A program made the position numbers and the translations under genes. The notes below the pieces were generated by a model, which did no database searches, was not told where the DNA came from, and was given only the letters and a program-made list of their open reading frames with translations. Positions 8,351 through 15,421 of a stretch of DNA of 20,702 nucleotides are shown here, piece after piece (position 1 is the first letter of the stretch; the number at the start of each line of letters is the position of its first letter). Source of the stretch: Akkermansiaceae bacterium UBA4589 (lineage in GTDB: Bacteria; Verrucomicrobiota; Verrucomicrobiia; Verrucomicrobiales; Akkermansiaceae); assembly GCA_002387565.1 (NCBI GenBank), contig DGJT01000051.1, positions 1-20,702 of the forward strand, written 5' to 3'.

Positions 8351-9370
8351 ATGACCCAAGCTTCACGCAAACTTATGAAATCATTGGCCTTAGGTGCTTT
8401 GATATCGGTCTTATTTCTCTTGGTCATGGGGCCCTTTGTGCGTGTTTCTGGGGCAGGGTTAGGCTGTCCCGATTGGCCTAAGTGCTGGGGCTGTTGGTTT
8501 CCTCCTTCTTCAGTAGAGGAAGTAGACTTTGATAAGCTTAATTTTGAAAAGTTTGAGCGTAAATCAGGGCAAGAAGCATTAACTGTCGAAAAGCTCAAAA
8601 GCGAATTCAGTCAGAAAAAAGCATGGATAGAGTATGTCAACCGCCTGAGTAGCTTACCTGTAGGCTTTTACGCATTAGCCTTACTCATCTTTGCCCATGT
8701 TAAAGGACGTAAGTATATAGATATTATCCTTTGTGCTTGGTTAGCTTTTATCCTCATACTCGTCAATGCTTGGCTAGGAGCCAGAGTGGTACTGACAGGC
8801 CTACAAGAAGGGTTAATAAGCGCTCATTTAGCTATGGCATTTGTCTTGCTAGCGGTTGATATTTATGTGGTTTATAGAGTGTGCTCCAGCCCGAATTTAC
8901 CTACATTTGCCGAATTCAAAGAAAAATATGCTTTTACATTCACCCCGTTAGCACAACTTGGAGGTGTGTTGCTCATACTTATGATTGCAGAAGGGATGCT
9001 AGGTGTGCAAATTCGAGAACTGACAGACAGGTTAGCTAAGGATCACGCGACTCAAGATCAGACAACTTGGCTAGCTACACTCAAGCAATACACCGTATTT
9101 TTTGTTCATCGTAGTGGATCCTGGCTTATCTTTGCTGCTGTGATATTCTGGGCATACCTACAAATGAAGACCAAGGCTAAGCTTAGTTTAGCCATGAAAC
9201 TTTTGTTGATCCTTGTATTTGCACAAATGGTGCTAGGCATTATCATGTCTCATTGGGGAATTTATGATGCAGTGCAGGTGTTGCATGTTGTCTTTTCCTC
9301 ATGGATGTACTGCCTTATTTTATGGCTCTTTATGCAGTTTGGTTTTAATACTCGAACCACCCAAGATTAA
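8351..9370 (+). CDS. ctaA: Heme A synthase, CtaA/Cox15 family
   Basis: This membrane enzyme oxidises heme O to heme A for cytochrome oxidases. The 339-residue product shows about eight membrane helices. Helix 1 is followed by G-L-G-C-P-D-W-P-K-C, the external cysteine pair Cys39/Cys45 typical of the family. Conserved histidines occur at 159 (S-A-H-L-A), 253 (V-H-R-S-G-S) and 312 (V-L-H-V-V-F). Where Bacillus CtaA has E-x-x-H-R (a heme-ligand His), this protein has E-Y-V-N-R, with Asn97. I recall Asn here in Bacteroidota-type Cox15 proteins, but could not check. The loop between helices 1 and 2 is long and charged (about 45-90). No cytochrome oxidase genes are adjacent; pyrF follows after 27 bp. 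Confidence 0.9.
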   Translation: MTQASRKLMKSLALGALISVLFLLVMGPFVRVSGAGLGCPDWPKCWGCWFPPSSVEEVDFDKLNFEKFERKSGQEALTVEKLKSEFSQKKAWIEYVNRLSSLPVGFYALALLIFAHVKGRKYIDIILCAWLAFILILVNAWLGARVVLTGLQEGLISAHLAMAFVLLAVDIYVVYRVCSSPNLPTFAEFKEKYAFTFTPLAQLGGVLLILMIAEGMLGVQIRELTDRLAKDHATQDQTTWLATLKQYTVFFVHRSGSWLIFAAVIFWAYLQMKTKAKLSLAMKLLLILVFAQMVLGIIMSHWGIYDAVQVLHVVFSSWMYCLILWLFMQFGFNTRTTQD

Positions 9371-9397
9371 CCTATTTATTTTTTTATTGCTTATTTT

Positions 9398-10210
9398 ATG
9401 ACCTACGCAGAAAAACTTCATTCACGCATCAAACAGACAGGCTCAGCTCTCTGTGTTGGACTTGATCCTCGTGTTGAGCGTATCAGCCCAGCAGAGCTTA
9501 CGCAGGCCAATGGTGACGTCATACAAGCCTTAGAAACACAACTCAACACACTCATCGAGTCCGTAGCTAACCTCACCGCTGCTTTTAAGCCTAACATGGC
9601 TTACTTTGAGGCATTAGGTATAGAAGGCTTACAACTCCTCGAACGTGTTATTAAGAGCATCCCCAGAGACATTCCAATCATCCTCGATGCCAAGCGTTCA
9701 GATATCGGTGAAACACAGAAATACTACGCCAAAAGCTACTTTGAACTCATGGATGTAGATGCGGTGACTCTAAATCCATTTATGGGTTATGACTCTATTG
9801 AACCATTTTTAGACTATGCAGGCAAAGGCGTCTACTTATTAGCCGTCACTTCTAATGCTGGCAGTATGGATATCCAACGCCGCAAAGTAGGAGAGCAATA
9901 CGTCTACGAATGGGTAGGAGAAATGGCAACTAGAGCCGCCACAGAGAATAGAGCGACGAGTGTTGGTCTAGTCGTAGGTCTGACTAACGCAGGTGATGCA
10001 CAGGTGCTTAACCGTTTGCCAGATGTGCCATTACTCATGCCAGGATTAGGCGCTCAAGGAGGAGCTGTTGATGTGCTCAAGGAGCGTAGCTTTGAAGCTC
10101 CGTCACTCATCAATGTCTCACGTGGCGTAGCTTACCCGCCAGTAGGCACCACACAATTAGAAGCCGCTCAACAATTCGCAGTTCAAATTGCAGATGGTTT
10201 TAATTTTTAA
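9398..10210 (+). CDS. pyrF: Orotidine 5'-phosphate decarboxylase, long type
   Basis: PyrF converts OMP to UMP, the last step of de novo pyrimidine synthesis. The 270-residue protein belongs to the longer bacterial subfamily. It has the catalytic D-A-K-R-S-D (Asp97, Lys99, Asp102), A-V-T-L-N-P-F-M-G-Y-D-S, and phosphate-binding P-G-L-G-A-Q-G-G, plus an N-terminal C-V-G-L-D-P. Start ATG 9398 has a T-rich leader and no Shine-Dalgarno. hisF begins 12 bp after the stop, so the two are very likely co-transcribed, pairing nucleotide and histidine synthesis. Confidence 0.95.
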   Translation: MTYAEKLHSRIKQTGSALCVGLDPRVERISPAELTQANGDVIQALETQLNTLIESVANLTAAFKPNMAYFEALGIEGLQLLERVIKSIPRDIPIILDAKRSDIGETQKYYAKSYFELMDVDAVTLNPFMGYDSIEPFLDYAGKGVYLLAVTSNAGSMDIQRRKVGEQYVYEWVGEMATRAATENRATSVGLVVGLTNAGDAQVLNRLPDVPLLMPGLGAQGGAVDVLKERSFEAPSLINVSRGVAYPPVGTTQLEAAQQFAVQIADGFNF

Positions 10211-10222
10211 TATTTCCTCATT

Positions 10223-10981
10223 ATGCCATTAGCCAAACGTATTATCCCATGCCTCGATGTCAAAGACGGCAGAGTGGTCAAGGGTACTAATTTTGTCAAC
10301 CTTATCGATGCTGGAGACCCTGTAGCCTGTGCTATTGCTTATAATGAGCAAGAGGCAGATGAACTTGTATTCCTTGATATTACAGCGAGTAGTGATAACC
10401 GAGACACTATTGTCGATGTCGTACGTAAGACATCAGAACATTGTTTCATGCCGTTGACTGTAGGTGGAGGCATACGTCAGGTCGAGGATGTACGCACTAT
10501 GCTCATGGCAGGTGCTGACAAGGTCAGTATTAATACCGCCGCTATTCATGACCCAGAGCTCGTGAATCGCGCTTATGATAATTTTGGTAGCCAGTGTATC
10601 GTCGTCGCTATTGACGCCAAACGAGTAGGTAACAGTTGGAAAGTGTTCACCCACGGAGGCAGAAACCAAACCGAACTTGACGCCATCGAATGGGCGCAAG
10701 AGCTGGTTGATAGAGGAGCAGGCGAAGTTTTGCTCACCAGTATGGACGCTGACGGTTCAAAAGATGGTTACGATGTTGAACTCACCAAACGAGTTAGCCA
10801 ATCAGTAGCAGTACCCGTCATTGCTAGTGGTGGGGCAGGGAACCTCAGTCACCTAGAGCAAGTTCTTAAAGAAGGCTATGCAGACGCTGTACTTGCTGCG
10901 AGTATTTTTCATTTTGGTGAATACAGCATCAAAGAAGCCAAAGAATACTTACACCAAGCAGGTTTACCAGTAAGACTCTAA
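10223..10981 (+). CDS. hisF: Imidazole glycerol phosphate synthase subunit HisF
   Basis: HisF is the cyclase half of the HisHF complex. It uses ammonia from HisH to turn PRFAR into imidazole glycerol phosphate and AICAR, joining histidine and purine synthesis. The 252-residue barrel is complete: R-I-I-P-C-L-D-V-K-D-G with Asp12, T-V-G-G-G-I, Asp131 in V-A-I-D-A-K-R, D-G-S-K-D-G-Y-D, and phosphate-binding A-S-G-G-A-G. Asp12 and Asp131 correspond to the catalytic pair Asp11/Asp130 of the Thermotoga enzyme. No hisH or other his gene is present here, so the pathway is scattered in this genome. hisS on the other strand is a tRNA synthetase and not part of the pathway. Confidence 0.96.
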   Translation: MPLAKRIIPCLDVKDGRVVKGTNFVNLIDAGDPVACAIAYNEQEADELVFLDITASSDNRDTIVDVVRKTSEHCFMPLTVGGGIRQVEDVRTMLMAGADKVSINTAAIHDPELVNRAYDNFGSQCIVVAIDAKRVGNSWKVFTHGGRNQTELDAIEWAQELVDRGAGEVLLTSMDADGSKDGYDVELTKRVSQSVAVPVIASGGAGNLSHLEQVLKEGYADAVLAASIFHFGEYSIKEAKEYLHQAGLPVRL

Positions 10982-10992
10982 TATTAAAAAAG

Positions 10993-11934
10993 ATGACCAC
11001 ACTTTATAAAAAATCCTATTTTTATAGAGTTTTGGGTGTCTTATTGATGCTGTTAGCGCTTTGGCTAGCGGGTTGGCTGCAAACTGGTTTTCGTAAAAAT
11101 GCGAGTTTTTTACTAAGCGAAATTCAGATTAATGACCCAGCTTCTCAGCTTGGTGGGCTTGATTATGTAGAGAGACTCAACACACGTGTGCTTGCTAAGA
11201 CAACAGGGGCGAGTCGCCATTTCTTAGCTGCGGTCACGCATATTAGAGCCATGGAAGACTTTAATAATTACGCTTGGGATGAACTAGCCAAAAAGTATGA
11301 AACCATGGTACTACTTAGCCCTATGAACGCTTCTTATTGGGAGTTGGGGAGCTGGCATATCTCACGTAATGCGGTTGCGCATTACCAGAGAGCAGCGTCA
11401 GAAATTAATCCATCTAATCCTCAACCCTTATCTGAAAGTACTCAAGCCCTCATTAACCAATACCGCCAAAAGGGCACAGCCTTTTTAGAAAGAGGGCTAG
11501 AGCTCATGCCAGACAGTGCTTCCCTCACGGATGCACTCGCCAAAATATACGCAGACGCTCAGTTTGACGCCAACTACCTCAAAGCCGCTCAAGTCTACGC
11601 CAACTATATCAAGCAAAACCAAGACGAGGGCTACCCAAAACGCTTTTTACGTTCAGAAATATACCTACTCGCTAAATTACCCACCCACAGAGTAGAAGCC
11701 TACCAAAAAGCACGCCAATTACTACTAGATAGCAATAGCAAAGAACACCAAGTACCTATTCTACAGTCGATTACGTACTACCTGCAGAGCACCCCACAAG
11801 TCCAACAACACCTCAGCCAAAACCAGCTTCAACCACTGAGCCTCGCCGACATATTTAACCAACCTAACATCCAACAAAAGGACATCCAACGCTACCACAG
11901 CTACCTCATCAAAAAGGGCTACAATTTTAATTAG
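10993..11934 (+). CDS. Membrane-anchored TPR-like helical protein
   Basis: I do not recognise the family. The 313-residue product has one N-terminal membrane helix (about 12-29) after a short basic start, then a helical region of repeated A/L/Y-rich segments resembling tetratricopeptide-like repeats (for example around Y-E-T-M-V-L-L-S-P-M-N-A-S-Y-W-E-L and A-A-Q-V-Y-A-N-Y-I-K-Q). The C-terminal 70 residues are Gln-rich. It is probably a membrane-tethered scaffold. It begins 11 bp after hisF and ends 32 bp before the peptidase gene. The second half uses noticeably more C-ending codons and runs of CC/AC than nearby genes, which may reflect Gln/His/Thr content rather than transfer. Confidence 0.72.
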   Translation: MTTLYKKSYFYRVLGVLLMLLALWLAGWLQTGFRKNASFLLSEIQINDPASQLGGLDYVERLNTRVLAKTTGASRHFLAAVTHIRAMEDFNNYAWDELAKKYETMVLLSPMNASYWELGSWHISRNAVAHYQRAASEINPSNPQPLSESTQALINQYRQKGTAFLERGLELMPDSASLTDALAKIYADAQFDANYLKAAQVYANYIKQNQDEGYPKRFLRSEIYLLAKLPTHRVEAYQKARQLLLDSNSKEHQVPILQSITYYLQSTPQVQQHLSQNQLQPLSLADIFNQPNIQQKDIQRYHSYLIKKGYNFN

Positions 11935-11966
11935 ATTTTTTGCATGCTAATTGCTACACTTATAAA

Positions 11967-12683
11967 ATGAAGGTTAAAAAGTTAGAAATCCTTATTTTCA
12001 TAGGAGCTATAATAGTTTTGGTTGCAGCTATTATTAATCCAATTAATAATTTTTTTATTAGAAGCTCATTTCTAGCCTCATTAATCATTCTATGGATTCA
12101 GCTGACTAAATATTTTTGGAAATATAAACGTATCAGTTATTCTATAATTATTTTGCCTATTATTATAGTTGTCTGGCTCTTTATCCCTTCTAAAACAACG
12201 ATAGATAAAAACGAGTTGGCTTCTTTATACCTCAAACATCTCACCAGTTATGAAGGTGTGAAATACCTATGGGGAGGAGAAGGGAGAGCTGGTATTGATT
12301 GTTCAGGTTTACCTAGAAAAGCCTATAGAGAGGCTTTATTTAATTACGGCTTTAAAAACCTCAACCCACGAGCTTTTAAACTATCTATTGAACAATGGTG
12401 GTTCGATACCAGTGCGGATGCCTTATCTCAAGGTTACCGAGGTTTTACTACTCCAGTTGGCGTTAGTGGTAAATTAACTCAGATGGATGACTCTACGTTA
12501 GTAGCTGGAGATATAGCTGTGACTCAAAGTGGTGTTCACGCCTTAGTTTATGTTGGTAATCATCAATGGATCCAAGCAGATCCAGGTAGCCACAAAGTCG
12601 TCACATTAAACCCTAAATTAGATGCTAACGCTTGGTTTCGAACACCTGTGAGCATTCATAGATGGAGTTTGCTTATAGATTAA
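11967..12683 (+). CDS. Membrane-anchored NlpC/P60-type peptidase
   Basis: A 238-residue protein with three hydrophobic segments (about 6-26, 33-50 and 56-74) followed by an NlpC/P60 cysteine-peptidase domain. The domain shows Y-L-W-G-G-E-G-R-A-G-I-D-C-S-G-L with nucleophile Cys112, S-G-V-H-A-L-V-Y-V-G with His191, and W-I-Q-A-D-P with Gln203 as likely third catalytic residue. These enzymes cut peptidoglycan stem peptides. I place this one on the outer face of the inner membrane by inference. I use ATG 11967; an in-frame TTG at 11940 would add nine polar residues without support. It is the last gene of the plus-strand cluster and is followed by the repeat-rich island, with no clear terminator right after the stop. 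Confidence 0.85.
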   Translation: MKVKKLEILIFIGAIIVLVAAIINPINNFFIRSSFLASLIILWIQLTKYFWKYKRISYSIIILPIIIVVWLFIPSKTTIDKNELASLYLKHLTSYEGVKYLWGGEGRAGIDCSGLPRKAYREALFNYGFKNLNPRAFKLSIEQWWFDTSADALSQGYRGFTTPVGVSGKLTQMDDSTLVAGDIAVTQSGVHALVYVGNHQWIQADPGSHKVVTLNPKLDANAWFRTPVSIHRWSLLID

Positions 12684-12720
12684 CTAATAAGTTGATAAAC
12701 TTAAACTAACTAAAAAAATG

Positions 12721-12886
12721 GAATCAACGAATGAATAAGGAGCTGATAAGACTCGCAGTCCCGCCCCTGCGGGACGAGTAGCCCCCTCGAGGGGCGAACA
12801 ATTACGAGAGAATAACGAGTAATTTTGGACAGGAGTGTAGCGACGTGCCTAGCGTAGCTAGGTGGCGAATAGCCATCAATCAAAAC
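12721..12886 (+). repeat. Palindrome-rich interspersed repeat, copy A
   Basis: The block opens with GCTGATAAGACTCGCAG (12742-12758). Compact hairpins follow: GTCCCGC/GCGGGAC (12759-12776), a CCCCTCGAGGGG palindrome, an ATTAC/GTAAT pair (12801-12822), and CCTAGC/GCTAGG (12848-12862). Its G+C is far above the flanks. Copy B (13213-13336, opposite strand) shares the opening motif exactly and keeps the same order of elements, with different bases in the hairpins. An open frame through it on the minus strand looks like translated repeat, not a protein. Confidence 0.65.
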
Positions 12887-13002
12887 AAAGGCTATAGAAT
12901 TAGTTTTAATAAATATTTTCTTATTTATGGACTTGAAAAAACTAGTAAAAATAAATAGATTATTAGAGTTGTTGCTTAACTTAGTTAGCATCCTTCGTTC
13001 TG

Positions 13003-13175
13003 TATAAAATTAAGGGAGCATCAAGTTCGATCGAGTCGCTGTCATGCCTTCTATCTTTGCAAAAGGGTAGTTGAAGGACGGCATAAGCTTGGCAACCGTT
13101 CCCACCTAAACATACCCGAGAACAAAGGCTATGTTTGATAACTACTTATAGGCAACAACACTTTTTTCTTCTTTT
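13003..13175 (+). ncRNA. Candidate structured small RNA, family unknown
   Basis: A TATAAA box (13003-13008) is followed 5 bp later by a strongly structured segment. GGGA 13014-13017 pairs with TCCC 13100-13103, CAAG 13022-13025 with CTTG 13088-13091, ATGCC with GGCAT around 13043/13080, and CTATC with GGTAG around 13052/13068, making one long hairpin. A second hairpin, AAACAT/ATGTTT, lies at about 13107-13136. A T-rich run (13162-13175) could end it. I find no match to tmRNA, RNase P, SRP or tRNA signatures, and no good -35 box. It could equally be a palindromic repeat with no transcript. Confidence 0.3.
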
Positions 13176-13212
13176 GAGGAAGGAGGGGCGAAGTATATCT
13201 TACTTCATACGG

Positions 13213-13336
13213 GCATGGCAGTAACATTGATTCGCCCATTGCTAGCAACGGCTCTCACCCTTCAAGAGGGCTTCTCGATTGCTAAAGCAATCTGCGAGTC
13301 TTATCAGCCACACTATTCGTTAGCTGATTTCTACAG
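13213..13336 (-). repeat. Palindrome-rich interspersed repeat, copy B (inverted to copy A)
   Basis: Read on the minus strand it begins with AACGAAT, then GCTGATAAGACTCGCAG (13292-13308), identical to copy A over 17 bases. An ATTGCT/AGCAAT hairpin replaces copy A's G+C-rich one, then CGAG-AAGCCC, a CCCT/AGGG hairpin, a TTGCTAGCAA palindrome and GGGCGAATCAAT. Copy A has GGCGAAT...TCAAT at the matching place. Paired stems kept with different bases suggest that structure, not sequence, was preserved. The short plus-strand open frame across it (13215-13412) lacks protein character. Confidence 0.6.
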
Positions 13337-13407
13337 CCAACTCTTAAAAGCCTCGTATCTAAAGCTAGCTAGACTTCTACAGGGTAGGTTTATGATAATT
13401 TTTATAA

Positions 13408-13423
13408 GCTGATAAGAATCGAG
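13408..13423 (+). repeat. Partial third copy of the repeat head
   Basis: GCTGATAAGAATCGAG matches the opening motif of copies A and B except for one substitution and one missing base. No hairpin series follows. It looks like a truncated copy that now overlaps a weak terminator-like structure. Confidence 0.5.
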
Positions 13424-13442
13424 TATAGTTTTATTCTTTTTT
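13414..13442 (+). terminator. Weak terminator-like hairpin
   Basis: AAGAAT (13414-13419) pairs with ATTCTT (13433-13438), and T's continue to 13442. The stem is only six A+T-rich pairs. It could stop plus-strand transcripts leaving the peptidase gene or the candidate RNA before they run into the convergent ferritin gene. Confidence 0.3.
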
Positions 13443-13448
13443 ACTTAG

Positions 13449-13473
13449 CGACTTTGCGGCTTTGCGTGCGCTT
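13449..13473. repeat. CGCAAAG-type short interspersed repeat
   Basis: The plus strand has two near-identical units, GACTTTGCG and GGCTTTGCG; the minus strand reads CGCAAAGCCGCAAAGTC. Similar CGCAAAG-tandem sequences are, from memory, common between genes in many unrelated environmental bacteria. I could not search to confirm. Confidence 0.4.
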
Positions 13474-13535
13474 ATTTAGAAGGTCTTATAACCATACTAT
13501 CTAATACTAACACCTATGATGTAAGGTAGAGACTC

Positions 13536-14042
13536 TTACTCAGAAGCTCCTTCTGCCTGCCTTGCAGCTAGTTTATCGTTGAGGTACAACATCGCTGTCA
13601 CATCGTCGCCGATTTTTTCGAGGACGGTGATGATGTCTTCGATGCTTTTTTCTTCTTCGACTTGTTCGTCGATGAACCACTGGAGATGACTTTGTGTGGC
13701 GTAGTCATTGAGCTCTTTGGCTAGGGCGTAGAGATTGTTAATCGCTAGAGTGTTTTCCTGTTCGTAGCTGAGAGCCATTTTAAAGGCGTCTAATGTAGAG
13801 TCAAAATTGAGCTTAGGTTTAGCAATGCTCTCAAGCTCTAATTTGCCACCTCGGTCATGAAGGTAAGTGATGAGCTTATAACCGTGGACTTGCTCTTCTT
13901 GGTGTTGTAAATACATCCAGTGTGCAAACCCGTCTAAGTTTTCAGCTTCGAAATAGGCTGACATTTGTAAATAAGAGTAAGATGCTGCGTATTCTTGGTT
14001 AATTTGCGAATTGATGGCGGTTTGTAATTTTGGATTGATCAT
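13536..14042 (-). CDS. ftnA: Bacterial non-heme ferritin
   Basis: A 168-residue ferritin that stores iron as a mineral core in a 24-subunit cytoplasmic shell. The ferroxidase residues fall exactly at E. coli FtnA numbering: Glu17, Glu50, His53, Glu94, Gln127 and Glu130. The methionine that marks heme-binding bacterioferritin is not evident, so this is a ferritin proper. It lies 74 bp downstream of hisS on the same strand, but a strong promoter in that gap suggests independent control. The gap also holds a dyad that could be an operator, though I do not recognise a Fur box. Confidence 0.95.
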   Translation of the reverse strand: MINPKLQTAINSQINQEYAASYSYLQMSAYFEAENLDGFAHWMYLQHQEEQVHGYKLITYLHDRGGKLELESIAKPKLNFDSTLDAFKMALSYEQENTLAINNLYALAKELNDYATQSHLQWFIDEQVEEEKSIEDIITVLEKIGDDVTAMLYLNDKLAARQAEGASE

Positions 14043-14057
14043 AATATTTAAAGTTTA

Positions 14058-14112
14058 GACAGTTTTGTGTTAGCTCTATTTAATTATCGTCACACAAGCT
14101 AGATACTGTCAA
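14058..14112 (-). promoter_or_regulatory. Ferritin promoter with overlapping dyad
   Basis: On the minus strand TTGACA (14107-14112) and GATAAT (14083-14088) are 18 bp apart, matching consensus at six and five of six positions. Transcription would begin near 14076, leaving about 33 nt before the ferritin ATG. The promoter lies within an inverted repeat: GACAGT 14058-14063 with ACTGTC 14105-14110, and TTGTGT 14065-14070 with ACACAA 14092-14097. The dyad could be a repressor site or an RNA hairpin ending hisS read-through. Confidence 0.6.
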
Positions 14113-14116
14113 TTTT

Positions 14117-15373
14117 TTATAACTTACTTATCACTGTGTCATCTAGGGTGAGGATGCTCTCCTCTCTGCTAGCGAGTGTTTTGAGTTGCACCTGTGGGTA
14201 TTCTGAACCGATGACAATGGCTTGCTTGGCTTGGAGTTGCTCAGCTTTTTTGAATTGTTTGCCCACATTCATGGGTTCTAGATTGTACTGTACCTTGCGG
14301 TTTTGCTGGCGTAGTTGACGCCCTAGATTCTCTGCGGCTACACGGTTGTCTTCATCTGCGATGACAATGTAGTAGTCTATTTGCTCTGAATCGAGAATGG
14401 CTTGCTCCATCTTTGCCTTGGCGTGTGGTGTGGCATCAATGAGGAGAGCAGGGGTTTGGTCTCCCATGCCAAAGCCTACAGCTGGTAAATCTACTTTGCC
14501 GTTAGATAGGCCAGAGAGTAGGTTGTCATAACGTCCACCACCAGCAATAGCGCGTAAGCCGTGCTTGCAGTCAAAGATTTCAAAGACGGTGCTGTTGTAA
14601 TAAGCCAATCCACGGACAATTTTAAGATCAATATCAATATGCTCACTTAAACCTCGTTGTTCGAGACGAGTGTTGAGCTCGATGAGGTTGGGGCTGGCTT
14701 GCGCACCAAGGGCAATAAATTCATCAACAGCACTTAGCTGAAGGTTTAGTTTATCAAGCTCTACTTGGAGTTTTTCGCTAGAGAGTTTTTCGTATTTGTC
14801 GATGATGGGGAGTAGCTCATCTAGTTGATCATCACTGAGTCCTTGTTGCTTAGCAAAAGCTTGCCACGCTGTTCTATCCGATAAGCGCAGGACAAAATCA
14901 CCTTGTTTAAATCCAAATTGGAGCATCATGTCAATTGCCAGACTGATGATTTCGATATCTGCACTCACTCCTGAGACACCAAAAATATCTAGGTTGAATT
15001 GGTAGAATTCACGGCCACGACCTTTTTGTGGTTTTTCATAGCGAAAACAAGGTCCAATCTCAAACCATTTGATAGGCTTAGGGTAGTTACGCTCTTGTGC
15101 GATTACCATGCGAGCTAGTGATGCAGTGACTTCTGGACGTAGTGTGACCTCACGGTTGCCTTTGTCTTGGAAATTAAAGAGTTGAGTAGTGAGCTCGCCA
15201 CCGGTCTTCTCTAGGTAAAGGTTGGTGGACTCTAAGTAAGGAGTCTGATACTCCACAAAGCCATAGTTTTTGGCGACTTGGCGCCATTGTTGCATGAGGT
15301 AGTTGCGGATTTGACAATCAGCAGGGTAGAAGTCCCTAAATCCAGGGAGTGATTTTACATCGATGGCCATCAT
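14117..15373 (-). CDS. hisS: Histidyl-tRNA synthetase
   Basis: This class II synthetase charges tRNA-His. The 418-residue protein is full length. It has L-P-G-F-R-D-F-Y-P at the N-terminus, E-K-T-G-G-E-L and T-L-R-P-E-V-T-A-S motifs, motif 2 with F-R-Y-E-K-P-Q-K-G-R-G-R-E-F (about 110-123), the histidine-specific L-V-R-G-L-A-Y-Y-N (about 251-259), A-G-G-G-R-Y-D (about 274-280), and motif 3 G-F-G-M-G-D-Q. The anticodon-binding domain ends the protein. Two ATG codons stand in tandem at the start, and I cannot choose between them. It sits 48 bp downstream of menB, probably co-transcribed. The gap contains a 14-bp palindrome. Confidence 0.96.
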   Translation of the reverse strand: MMAIDVKSLPGFRDFYPADCQIRNYLMQQWRQVAKNYGFVEYQTPYLESTNLYLEKTGGELTTQLFNFQDKGNREVTLRPEVTASLARMVIAQERNYPKPIKWFEIGPCFRYEKPQKGRGREFYQFNLDIFGVSGVSADIEIISLAIDMMLQFGFKQGDFVLRLSDRTAWQAFAKQQGLSDDQLDELLPIIDKYEKLSSEKLQVELDKLNLQLSAVDEFIALGAQASPNLIELNTRLEQRGLSEHIDIDLKIVRGLAYYNSTVFEIFDCKHGLRAIAGGGRYDNLLSGLSNGKVDLPAVGFGMGDQTPALLIDATPHAKAKMEQAILDSEQIDYYIVIADEDNRVAAENLGRQLRQQNRKVQYNLEPMNVGKQFKKAEQLQAKQAIVIGSEYPQVQLKTLASREESILTLDDTVISKL

Positions 15374-15404
15374 AATGGGTGACTGCTTAACTAAGTTAGT
15401 AGGC

Positions 15405-15418
15405 AGTTAATATTAACT
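15405..15418. repeat. 14-bp palindrome upstream of hisS
   Basis: AGTTAATATTAACT is a perfect palindrome in the menB-hisS gap, flanked by an ACTGC/GCAGT pair (15382-15386 and 15403-15407). It may be an operator or a chance feature of A+T-rich DNA. Confidence 0.4.
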
Positions 15419-15421
15419 TAA

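Noticed and set aside
9371..9397. T-rich gap between ctaA and pyrF as a terminator
   Set aside because: The T-run has no stem before it.
12739..12870. Possible CRISPR array or integron attC sites in the palindromic block
   Set aside because: There are no regularly spaced identical repeats, no cas or integrase gene, and no paired GTTRRRY/RYYYAAC cores.
12710..12991. 93-codon open frame on the minus strand in the repeat island
   Set aside because: It runs through repeat copy A and A+T-rich flank, has no domain or plausible start context, and its sequence follows the hairpins.
13020..13042. GTTCGATC resembling a tRNA T-arm
   Set aside because: The flanking bases do not form the five-pair stem, and no acceptor or D-arm fits.
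13088..13105. GGCAACC suggesting a SAM riboswitch
   Set aside because: The rest of the SAM-I/IV core is absent, and no methionine gene follows on that strand.
13215..13412. 65-codon plus-strand open frame
   Set aside because: It covers repeat copy B and its hairpins; nothing in it looks like a conserved protein.
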